NCBI GenBank assembly: GCA_016839905.1
Contig: JAEOTJ010000448.1
Location: 1 to 16,652 of the forward strand
From: Promethearchaeota archaeon
GTDB taxonomy: Archaea; Asgardarchaeota; Lokiarchaeia; Sigynarchaeales; SOKP01
Direction: 5' to 3'
DNA: 16,652 bases
Under the pieces are notes generated by a model. The model had not been told where the DNA came from and did not search any database. It saw only the letters and a list, made by a program, of their open reading frames with translations. Numbering within the stretch: position 1 is the first letter of the stretch; each line of letters starts with the position of its first letter. This document shows, piece by piece, positions 1 through 5,789 of this stretch. The position numbers and the translations under genes are program-made.

Positions 1-72
1 ATTTTTGTTCAGAAATATTTAATGACTGAAACAGAAAATGATTATTATCTAAATGATCAAAAACATCATTAA
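1..72 (+). CDS. Possible 3' end of a gene entering from the left edge (partial)
   Basis: Reading frame 1 is open from the first base to a TAA at 70-72 and encodes 23 residues ending LNDQKHH. The other two plus frames are closed within about 30 bases. An internal ATG at 22 would give only 16 residues. The stretch is too short for a family call, and an open run of this length can occur by chance, so this is only a candidate C-terminus. Confidence 0.25.
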   Translation: MFVQKYLMTETENDYYLNDQKHH

Positions 73-128
73 CAAAGCTATAGCCCTTGAGCGACATTTT
101 TGTCGGATGAAGATTAGTTTTGAAGTTT

Positions 129-296
129 ATGAAAAAAAAAGATAACAAGAAAATGAAAACGGAAAAATCGAACGAGAGGATTAGGAATCGTGAAGAAAAG
201 CAAACAAAGAACGAGGATGATGAATGGAATAAAAAAGAGGATGAAGAAAAAGGCGAATATGAAAATGAATTCCATGAAGAAGCTTATGATACATAA
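129..296 (+). CDS. Small highly charged ORF, 55 aa, function unknown
   Basis: The ATG at 129 opens a 55-residue frame ending in TAA. The product is almost entirely Lys, Glu, Asp, Asn and Arg (for example NKKEDEEKGEYENEFHEE), with no hydrophobic core, so it would be disordered or a single charged helix. There is no clear Shine-Dalgarno; a purine run GGATGAAG lies about 18 bases upstream, and a weak CGACA/TGTCG hairpin sits at 92-105. The last 13 bases overlap the decayed longin fragment on the other strand. It may be a genuine small protein, the tail of a decayed gene, or a chance ORF in A-rich DNA. Confidence 0.35.
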   Translation: MKKKDNKKMKTEKSNERIRNREEKQTKNEDDEWNKKEDEEKGEYENEFHEEAYDT

Positions 297-382
297 TCTC
301 TTAAGATTTTCAATAAATCAAGAAATACATGTATGTTACTAATATCAAACTTACTATAAAGAACATTAGGTTCTATAATCAT
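284..382 (-). pseudogene. Decayed N-terminal copy of the neighbouring longin/pseudo-GTPase gene
   Basis: Read on the minus strand from an ATG at 382, this encodes MIIEPNVLYSKFDISNIHVF and then LDLLKIL before an early stop. It aligns without gaps to residues 13-39 of the protein at 1105-2115 (MIIGPNILYSKSNISNIYEF, then PDLSRIL) with 18 of 27 residues identical. The DNA is also visibly alike: compare 326-386 with 2031-2090. An in-frame TAG lies five codons before the ATG, and the preceding YLVISYFD strand is not recognisable. Nothing of the remaining ~290 residues is seen, so it reads as a truncated duplicate, not a working gene. The key glycine of the IGP motif is Glu here. Confidence 0.75.
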
Positions 383-479
383 ATGTTGGATGTTCTAATT
401 ATAACTAATAATCTTTTATTATTATAACTGAACTAAACAATATAATATTTTTATCTAAACAAAACTAAAACAACAAATT

Positions 480-489
480 AAAAAAAAAA
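480..489 (-). terminator. Oligo-T terminator candidate downstream of the cold-shock gene
   Basis: A run of ten A on the plus strand reads as T10 on the minus strand, about 90 bases past the stop of the cold-shock gene. Archaeal RNA polymerase terminates at such T-tracts without needing a hairpin; none is obvious here. It would leave a long A/T-rich 3' UTR. Confidence 0.4.
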
Positions 490-581
490 TTCGACAATAA
501 CCATAAAAGAGACTTCCATAATTATTATTTACTACTTGTAAGACTTTATTGTTACTATTTAAAGATTTAAACTTATAAAAA

Positions 582-827
582 TTAGTAGCTAAACCCAGAT
601 GGGGCTTTCTCAGTAACGACAACATTTGTTGCTTGAGGTCCTTTTTCTCCTTCAACCGTATCAAATGTTACTTTGTCGTTTTCATTCAATGTCTTATATT
701 CGTCATCATTACCTTTTAGGGCACTAAAATGAACAAAGACATCTGCTCCTTCTTCGGGAGTTATAAATCCATAACCTTTTCGGCCGTTAAACCATTTTAC
801 TGTTCCATTTGTCAAATTTAAAACCAA
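582..827 (-). CDS. Cold-shock domain protein (CspA family)
   Basis: This is a single OB-fold cold-shock domain of usual length (81 aa), expected to bind single-stranded RNA or DNA and act as an RNA chaperone in the cytoplasm. The hallmarks are [15 protein letters not shown], which includes RNP1 (KGYGFI), then VFVHFSAL (RNP2), and the closing GPQATNVV strand. The start is a TTG at 827, because no ATG exists in frame and a TAA lies six bases upstream. A second TTG at 815 would give [10 protein letters not shown], closer to the usual CspA length before the first strand, so 815 is equally possible. A TATA-like box lies at 868-875. The gene stands alone. Csp proteins are mainly bacterial but occur in some archaea, so ancient acquisition is plausible. 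Confidence 0.93.
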   Translation of the reverse strand: MVLNLTNGTVKWFNGRKGYGFITPEEGADVFVHFSALKGNDDEYKTLNENDKVTFDTVEGEKGPQATNVVVTEKAPSGFSY

Positions 828-867
828 AATTTATTTTTTTAATACATTTTTAATGTTCGACTTGAAC

Positions 868-875
868 TATTTAAG
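868..875 (-). promoter_or_regulatory. TATA-like box for the cold-shock gene
   Basis: On the minus strand this reads CTTAAATA, preceded by an A/T-rich BRE-like stretch. Transcription would start about 25 bases on, near 843-847. That leaves a leader of about 18 bases to the TTG at 827 or about 30 to the TTG at 815. Confidence 0.4.
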
Positions 876-1104
876 ATAATTAAAGATAGATAATAAAATT
901 TGAGTTTTTTTTAATTTTGAAAAATATTATTGGTCAGAAAAATAAAAAAATTCATCTTAACAGTTTTTTAAATTTTGGTGGCAAGGATTTATAATTTTTT
1001 CTAGATTGGGTACAATATTATGGCATTCTATAGGAGTTTAATAAAACCTGAATCTAAAAGAAAGAAACACCTGTATTTATTTTTTCTATTTATTACTTAT
1101 TAAT

Positions 1105-2115
1105 CTATGTAAAAATTTCTTTAATTAACCACTTTAAAGGTTCTAATAATATAGAGTTTTCTTTAAAAACATTCAATGAATAATATTTGAATGGAATTTT
1201 TTCTTTTTTAAATCTTCTAAGTTTAGGTATCTTTTTTTTTACTTGTTTTTCTTTTATAGGTGCCTCTCCTTTAACCATATTATTTATAATTAAAAGCGGA
1301 ATTTTTCTGTTCTCCTTGTTCTGATAAAAAGTTAAATAATTCTCGATAAATAAATCTAATTCGTCGAATGTTTTTTCATTTATATGTCTAATAATATAAA
1401 TTATAGATTGAGCGTGGTTGAATTCAATCTTATATTCTACTAATTCAAATGGATTAGGGATAATAATATTATCGATTATTACTCCTAGAATTCTGGAGGG
1501 AATATCTAATTTGCTTTGACTATAAAATTGGAGTGTTTCAATAGTTTTTAAAAAGGTATCTTTACCAGAACCTTTTAGACCTAATAATAGAATTTTTTTT
1601 TGAAGATTAATGTCTTGTGTGATAATTTTAATCTCAGATTCAGGAAATATTAAATCAAAGAATTTATCATAAATAGAAAAAAAGTCCACATTTTCTTCTT
1701 CGCAGTATTCTGTAAATTGTTTTAAGTTTGGATTTAAATTAAATTTATGTAGAATTAAGTTAAAATTTGGGAGTTCTTTTAATTCAGTTGCGAATTTTTC
1801 TAAAATAGGTGTTTTTGATTCTAAATATTGAAAAATATCTGTGAGTTCGTTTTTAAAATATGAGGCTCGTAATATACAAGAAATCATGATTAAATCTTTT
1901 CCCCCCCTAGCAATGTCAGATTTCATGTAAAAAATAGTATTAACAGTTTGAAATTTTCTAAAAGAAAATATAAAAGTGCCACCCACTTCACTAAATTCTA
2001 GAATTCTCGATAAATCAGGAAATTCATAGATATTACTGATATTTGATTTGCTATAAAGGATATTAGGTCCTATAATCATATCAAAATACGATATAACTAA
2101 ATATTTTTCAACCAT
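1105..2115 (-). CDS. Longin-like domain protein with degenerate Arf/Ras-type GTPase domain
   Basis: The 336-aa protein has two parts. Residues ~1-120 begin with alternating strands and the motif SYFDMIIGPNILYS, which matches CEFDEKIGPIP in the longin-Ras protein at 14449-15483. The F-x4-GP signature is also familiar from longin domains of Nprl2- and DENN-type proteins. Residues ~172-336 look like a small GTPase: KKILLLGLKGSGKDTFL is an Arf-like P-loop. However, the Ser/Thr that should follow the lysine is Asp186, no DxxG is visible, NKxD is reduced to NNMVKGE (278-284), and an extra basic segment (KKKIPKLRRFKKEK) precedes a YYSLN G5-like stretch. GTP hydrolysis is therefore doubtful, and a scaffold or regulatory role is inferred. 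The start is an ATG with a TATA-like TATTTTTAAG about 30 bases upstream, so the leader would be very short. A truncated relative lies at 284-382. Confidence 0.75.
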   Translation of the reverse strand: MVEKYLVISYFDMIIGPNILYSKSNISNIYEFPDLSRILEFSEVGGTFIFSFRKFQTVNTIFYMKSDIARGGKDLIMISCILRASYFKNELTDIFQYLESKTPILEKFATELKELPNFNLILHKFNLNPNLKQFTEYCEEENVDFFSIYDKFFDLIFPESEIKIITQDINLQKKILLLGLKGSGKDTFLKTIETLQFYSQSKLDIPSRILGVIIDNIIIPNPFELVEYKIEFNHAQSIIYIIRHINEKTFDELDLFIENYLTFYQNKENRKIPLLIINNMVKGEAPIKEKQVKKKIPKLRRFKKEKIPFKYYSLNVFKENSILLEPLKWLIKEIFT

Positions 2116-2540
2116 TTTATAGATCTCATTTGTTTTACAACCTTAAAAATACTTCTATGATAATAGTTTTTTTTTTATAAAATATAATAAAAATCGATTT
2201 ATAAAATGCTGAGAATCTTTCCTTTTAGATAGTCTTCCAAAATAGAGATCTAAATAAAAATCTAGATTGCTTATCTAAATCTGAGAATCCATAAAAGGAA
2301 AGTCTAAAGGAGAACCATATTAAGGATCTTAATAAAAAAAAATAATATTTCTTCTGAGAACTAAGAATTTAGAATTATTTCGCGTTAAATTTAAATATCA
2401 TTATTACTATTATTAATACAGAAACAAAAAAAAAAAGAGATTTTTAAGATTTTAAAGTTTAAGATTTATTTCTAAATCGTATCTCTTGTATCCTTGTCAT
2501 TTTTAATCATTTCGACAATTGATATAGAAATTAGTATAAC
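2116..2540. other. AT-rich spacer between divergent genes, with inverted repeat
   Basis: No convincing coding frame is seen. The spacer contains an 11-bp perfect inverted repeat: CTTTCCTTTTA at 2217-2227 and its complement TAAAAGGAAAG at 2292-2302. CTGAGAATC occurs as a direct repeat at 2209-2217 and 2281-2289. There are two copies of ATCTAAAT between the arms and several A/T homopolymers. Promoters for both divergent genes are expected at its ends. Confidence 0.5.
2217..2302. repeat. 11-bp inverted repeat with nested direct repeats
   Basis: The arms 2217-2227 and 2292-2302 are perfect complements separated by 64 bases. The 9-bp direct repeat CTGAGAATC lies at 2209-2217 and 2281-2289, just outside the left arm and just inside the right arm. 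The composition is A/T-rich but the arms contain four G/C each, so chance is less likely than for the surrounding poly-A/T. It may be an RNA stem in a 5' leader or a protein-binding pair. Confidence 0.35.
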
Positions 2541-2548
2541 TATAAATA
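2541..2548 (+). promoter_or_regulatory. TATA box for the 2651/2773 gene pair
   Basis: TATAAATA is close to the archaeal consensus. Transcription would begin near 2567-2573, about 80 bases before the small ORF at 2651 and 200 before the ATG at 2773. Confidence 0.45.
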
Positions 2549-2550
2549 CT

Positions 2551-2650
2551 CAGGGAAATAGAGTTCTTTCTCTAAAATTTAACCCTCAATCCTCTGTTCC
2601 CCTGAAGCTTTTCAAATTTTAAAAAATCGTAAAATCTAAGAAGTGATAAC
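2551..2650 (+). repeat. Left copy of a diverged ~90-bp direct repeat flanking the 2651-3702 genes
   Basis: This segment aligns with 3703-3788 with small gaps. Shared landmarks occur in the same order: GGG(A/G)A.T.GAG, TAAAATTTAA followed by CCTC, a pyrimidine-rich run ending in TTCC, TTTTAAAAAA, and AAAATCTAA followed by TGATAA. A/T richness inflates the similarity, so only the ordered series of landmarks is persuasive. Confidence 0.4.
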
Positions 2651-2767
2651 TTGAAAATTATAGCAAGATTGAAAGAACATAAGAAAAGAAAAAACTTATT
2701 AAAGGACATTAACAAGTATTTTAAAGAATTAGGATATAATTTTTCAAATATTAAAAGAGAGTTGTAA
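2651..2767 (+). CDS. Small basic ORF, 38 aa, just upstream of the 309-aa gene
   Basis: A TTG at 2651 opens a 38-codon frame ending in TAA at 2765-2767, only five bases before the next ATG, which would allow translational coupling. The product (starts MKIIARLKEHKKRK, ends YFKELGYNFSNIKREL) is lysine-rich and looks like two amphipathic helices, with codon-like composition. The frame is closed upstream by a TAA 18 bases before the TTG. No family is recognised. It could be a leader peptide, a small nucleic-acid-binding protein, or the tail of a decayed gene. Confidence 0.35.
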   Translation: MKIIARLKEHKKRKNLLKDINKYFKELGYNFSNIKREL

Positions 2768-2772
2768 AATAA

Positions 2773-3702
2773 ATGACAATACATACAGATAGTAATTCTA
2801 ATTTTTTGACAAATTATCCTTTCTCAATATTAGATATGGATGGTTCAAGGGAGGAATGGCAGAAAATCTATAACCCTTACATAAATTTAATCAATAAAAA
2901 TATTATTAGCTTAAAAAAAAAATCAATTAATTTATTCAGAAATCATAATTTTGCATTTAATAATGACTTTCAGCAAAGGATTGCTGATTTAATTATAACT
3001 GAAGTTGAAAAAGAGAGATTTAATCCGATTTCCAAGAATTTAAGAAATGACTTGATAAAACAAAAGGAAAAAATTGAAGATCAATACTCTGATGTGGTAG
3101 AAAAAGAGAATTATAATCTAAAAATAACCTTTATTTTTACCAATAAGAAATTACACCCAATGAAATTAATGCAATTACTAAAGCTATCAGGTGAAGTAAA
3201 GAAATTCACAGAGCTATTACATAAAAAAGAGCTTAAAAAATATTCTAAGATTATCCCACAGATAATTTTTATCTCTATATTTGGCTTTGAACCTTCAATA
3301 GGAGATTATCTAAGTAATAATCTTTATGGAAAATTGAATAGAATTATTCCAATTTTAGTTGTCCCACCTATCGATAATACATTATGGAATAATTATATTG
3401 TAGAGAATTCAATGGACGATAATAATAATTATAATAAACCTAATTTGGGCATTAATTTCGAGGATTATAATGCTTTGAGAAATAATGGTGCCGTTAATCA
3501 ATTCCAAGTAAAAAAAATAGAGTCCTATTATAGAGATTTAAAGGAGACTAAGGATATTTCAGATTATAATTCTCAACAGTTAAATTTTTGGGCAGATAAC
3601 TTGAGCATTAATAATTCTTCTACATTATTGGATGTAAAAAATTCGAGAGAGAAAATTAAAGAACTAGTAATTGAGTTATCTATTGATAAAAATTTAAAAT
3701 AA
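2773..3702 (+). CDS. Protein of unknown function, 309 aa
   Basis: I do not recognise this protein. It starts at an ATG five bases after the stop of the small ORF. There is no signal peptide or membrane segment. Residues ~30-120 are helical and charged, with a likely coiled stretch (DLIKQKEKIEDQYSDVVEKE). Residues ~115-205 contain hydrophobic strands and helices (LKITFIFTNKK, KIIPQIIFISIFGFEP, NRIIPILVVPPIDNTLW) that look like a globular alpha/beta core. The remainder is Asn-rich and polar (SMDDNNNYNKPN) and ends in a charged helix. No metal-binding, P-loop or nuclease signature is evident. It is a cytoplasmic protein by appearance, bracketed by a diverged direct repeat that may mark its insertion or duplication. 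Confidence 0.7.
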   Translation: MTIHTDSNSNFLTNYPFSILDMDGSREEWQKIYNPYINLINKNIISLKKKSINLFRNHNFAFNNDFQQRIADLIITEVEKERFNPISKNLRNDLIKQKEKIEDQYSDVVEKENYNLKITFIFTNKKLHPMKLMQLLKLSGEVKKFTELLHKKELKKYSKIIPQIIFISIFGFEPSIGDYLSNNLYGKLNRIIPILVVPPIDNTLWNNYIVENSMDDNNNYNKPNLGINFEDYNALRNNGAVNQFQVKKIESYYRDLKETKDISDYNSQQLNFWADNLSINNSSTLLDVKNSREKIKELVIELSIDKNLK

Positions 3703-3788
3703 GGGGAGTGGAGCTATTTGTTTAAAATTTAAACCTCTCATTCTTCATTTTCCTTTCATTTTAAAAAAAATAAAAATCTAATATGATA
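3703..3788 (+). repeat. Right copy of the diverged ~90-bp direct repeat
   Basis: Begins immediately after the stop of the 309-aa gene and matches 2551-2650. It contains GTTTAAA-A-TTTAAAC, a perfect 7-bp-arm palindrome at 3720-3734, followed by a pyrimidine-rich run (3734-3760) that could act as the archaeal terminator of the upstream gene. Confidence 0.4.
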
Positions 3789-4187
3789 AAATTTTCCTTA
3801 AAATTCTTAGAGAAGAAAAGAAGAATTAATCATTACAATAAAAAATTGATAATTATAATTAGAATCTCTTAATTCTATTCATGCGTTTTAAGAAAGAGAA
3901 ATTTTAAAATGTAAAAACCATTGCGCACGTTCTATGCGTGCCAACGCCAAGCCCAAAACCAAGTTTTTTTATAAAAAGCGCTATTTTTTTTAATTTCAGT
4001 CATATAATATTCAACTTAGTTATGGTTATTATTTTAATTAAAATAGTTTCATGAATATATATTTTATTGAAACAATTGATTATCTCTTGATAATTATCGT
4101 ATTTTGTTCAGATTCTGACATTTATACGAATTTAAAGTTAAATAAAGAAACTCAAACCATAAAAATATTAGTGAGATACTTAATATT
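3789..4187. other. AT-rich spacer with a GC-rich island
   Basis: No gene is seen before the surface-protein ATG at 4188. The only contrast is 3918-3969, a locally GC-rich stretch with a GCACG/CGTGC hairpin (3925-3929 with 3937-3941), then CCAACGCCAAG, CCCAAAACCAAG and a T7 run. TATA-like stretches occur further on (CATATAATATT near 4002). A short open frame from 4051 overlaps the following gene out of frame and looks like chance. Confidence 0.5.
3918..3969 (+). ncRNA. GC-rich hairpin island ending in T7: possible small RNA or terminator
   Basis: In an otherwise A/T-rich spacer, this segment carries a 5-bp GC-rich stem (GCACG at 3925-3929, CGTGC at 3937-3941; a G-T pair extends it to six), a C-rich single strand and a terminal TTTTTTT at 3963-3969. 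GC-rich islands in AT-rich archaeal genomes often mark structured RNA. No known RNA family is recognised. Its CCCAAAACCAAGTT also occurs at 10889-10902. Confidence 0.25.
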
Positions 4188-5618
4188 ATGCAAAGAAAAA
4201 GAACATTATCAATTAAACAAAATAAAAAACTACTATCACTCCTTTTAGGTTCTGTCATAATTTTAAGCTCTGTTGTAGTCGTTATTGTCATTTCCATCTC
4301 AAAAGGACCTCAAGATGAAAAAGGACCTCAAGATGAAAATGGAAACACGCCATCCATACCGAGTTTTCTATCGAAATGGGATACGACAAAATCAGGTGTG
4401 AGTGGTTCCAATAACATAAGTCTCCCATTAGAAAATGGTGGAGATTACAATTTCACAGTCAAATGGGGTGATGGAACAAGTGATATAATTACAAGTTGGG
4501 ATCAATTAGAAAAAAATCACTTTTATTTTTCAACGGGTATATACACGATAAGTATAACGGGGAAAATTAAGGGTTGGAGGTTCAATGATGGGGGAGATAA
4601 GTTAAAACTACTTGAAATTATGGAATGGGGGCCTTTACAACTAGGAAATAACGGATCCTACTTTTTCGGATGCACGAATCTCGAAATAACGGCCAATGAT
4701 ATCTTGAACTTAATTGGGACGACAAACATGAGTGCTACTTTTAGAGATTGTATTTCTATTACGGAGAATGAAAAAATGGATGATTGGGACACCTCAAGCG
4801 TAACACACATGAGCTATATGTTCCAAAATGCATCTTCCTTCAACCAAAACATAAATAGTTGGGACACCTCAAACGTAACAAGTATGGCAGGAATGTTCCA
4901 TAGTGCAACGGCTTTTAACCAACCGATTGGTAACTGGAACACGTCAAAGGTCAAAGTTATGAATGAAATGTTCTCTTTTGCTTCGAATTTCAACCAAAAC
5001 ATAAGTAGCTGGGACACATCAAACGTTTGGTTTATGAATACCATGTTTTGTGGTGCATTAGAATTCAACCAAAACATAAATAGCTGGAATACATCAAATG
5101 TTTATTACATGCATACCATGTTTTATGCTGCAATCACATTCAACCAAAACATAAGTAGCTGGGATACATCAAACATTCAAAATATGGATGGGATATTTTC
5201 TTATGCATCTAACTTCAATGGAAACATTAGTACATGGGATGTTTCAAATGTTACAAATATGAACGCCATGTTCTATCAAGCTACTAGTTTTAATCAAGAT
5301 ATTAGTTCCTGGAATGTTTTAAATGTTACAAATATGAACGCTATGTTTTCTCAAGCTACTAACTTTAGTCAAAATATTAGTTCCTGGGATATTTCAAGCG
5401 TTACTGATATGACCAACATGTTCAATGGAGTAACATTACCGACACCTATCTACAATAACATTTTGATCGAATGGTCGAACTCTACAGTACAAAGTGATGT
5501 ACCTTTTTATGGAGGCAATTCTAAATATAGCGAGGGCGACGCTACACATGCAAGGGGAGAGCTCACAGGTGAGCCCAACAGATGGATTATAATAGATGGA
5601 GGACAGGCGCCTCCATAA
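4188..5618 (+). CDS. BspA-like (DUF285) repeat surface protein
   Basis: The 476-aa protein has a basic N-terminus and a hydrophobic signal-anchor at ~15-38 ([21 protein letters not shown]). A short [12 protein letters not shown] linker follows, then a PKD-like strand pattern (VKWGDGTSD...GIYTISITG, ~65-130). Next come nine starts of a 25-residue repeat at W200, W225 and so on to W400, consensus [25 protein letters not shown]. The C-terminal cap (NNILIEWS...[10 protein letters not shown]...WIIIDGG) is typical of BspA-like proteins, so the protein is complete. Known relatives are exported adhesion or surface proteins; the ligand here is unknown. The start ATG follows a weak GTGAG with 12-base spacing. 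The gene converges on the giant surface gene at 5790. Confidence 0.92.
   Translation: MQRKRTLSIKQNKKLLSLLLGSVIILSSVVVVIVISISKGPQDEKGPQDENGNTPSIPSFLSKWDTTKSGVSGSNNISLPLENGGDYNFTVKWGDGTSDIITSWDQLEKNHFYFSTGIYTISITGKIKGWRFNDGGDKLKLLEIMEWGPLQLGNNGSYFFGCTNLEITANDILNLIGTTNMSATFRDCISITENEKMDDWDTSSVTHMSYMFQNASSFNQNINSWDTSNVTSMAGMFHSATAFNQPIGNWNTSKVKVMNEMFSFASNFNQNISSWDTSNVWFMNTMFCGALEFNQNINSWNTSNVYYMHTMFYAAITFNQNISSWDTSNIQNMDGIFSYASNFNGNISTWDVSNVTNMNAMFYQATSFNQDISSWNVLNVTNMNAMFSQATNFSQNISSWDISSVTDMTNMFNGVTLPTPIYNNILIEWSNSTVQSDVPFYGGNSKYSEGDATHARGELTGEPNRWIIIDGGQAPP
4785..5435 (+). repeat. Tandem 75-bp coding repeats (DUF285 units)
   Basis: There are eight full 75-bp units plus a partial ninth, each starting at a TGG codon (4785, 4860, 4935 and so on to 5385). 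Units seven (5235-5309) and eight (5310-5384) differ at about nine of 75 positions, far more alike than other pairs, indicating a recent tandem duplication. The first units use ACC/AAC-rich codons and the later ones T-ending codons. Confidence 0.85.
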
Positions 5619-5654
5619 AATTATTTTTACGGGGAACAGGTCATCATATCATAT

Positions 5655-5689
5655 AATTATTATATCAGGTCAAAATCATGATAATAATT
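5655..5689. terminator. Stem-loop between convergent genes
   Basis: AATTATTATATCA at 5655-5667 pairs with TGATAATAATT at 5679-5689 with a two-base bulge and an 11-base loop (GGTCAAAATCA). It lies between the convergent stops at 5618 and 5790, so it may end transcripts from either side. T-tracts near 5622 and 5716 could act with it. It is A/T-rich and could be coincidental. Confidence 0.3.
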
Positions 5690-5789
5690 ACCAATTCTTC
5701 CTTAAAATTATAGCGATTTTTTAGAATTAAATTCACATTTTTTATTAAATCTCAATTTCGATCAATATATGAAATGCTAACTAATCTAA

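Noticed and set aside
91..106. CGACA-TTTT-TGTCG hairpin as a terminator of the left-edge frame
   Set aside because: Only five base pairs and no following T-tract; archaeal terminators do not depend on such hairpins.
455..664. 69-aa minus ORF overlapping the end of the cold-shock gene
   Set aside because: It begins inside the cold-shock gene in another frame and continues into A/T-rich spacer as a Phe/Cys/Asn-rich string with no recognisable motif.
960..1045. Short plus frame reading FKFWWQGFIIFSRLGTILWHSIG, hydrophobic and gene-like
   Set aside because: Only about 26 codons between stops with no start codon and no matching remnant around it; most likely chance.
2572..2784. 70-aa minus ORF with Phe/Leu-rich sequence
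   Set aside because: Mirror image of the lysine-rich plus ORF at 2651-2767; A-rich coding DNA always gives Phe/Leu-rich complements.
4051..4248. 65-aa plus ORF ahead of the BspA-like gene
   Set aside because: Overlaps the true gene by 60 bases out of frame, has no conserved pattern, and its sequence is typical of translated A/T-rich spacer.
4094..5077. Minus ORFs of 67 and 87 aa at the start of and within the BspA-like gene
   Set aside because: The 67-aa ORF at 4094-4297 overlaps the spacer and the start of the gene, and the 87-aa ORF at 4814-5077 reads repeatedly MFWLN because it is the complement of the FNQN repeats; both are shadows.
4785..5435. Regular 75-bp spacing suggesting a CRISPR-like array
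   Set aside because: The units are diverged and translate in one frame into the DUF285 motif; there is no repeat-spacer alternation anywhere in the window.
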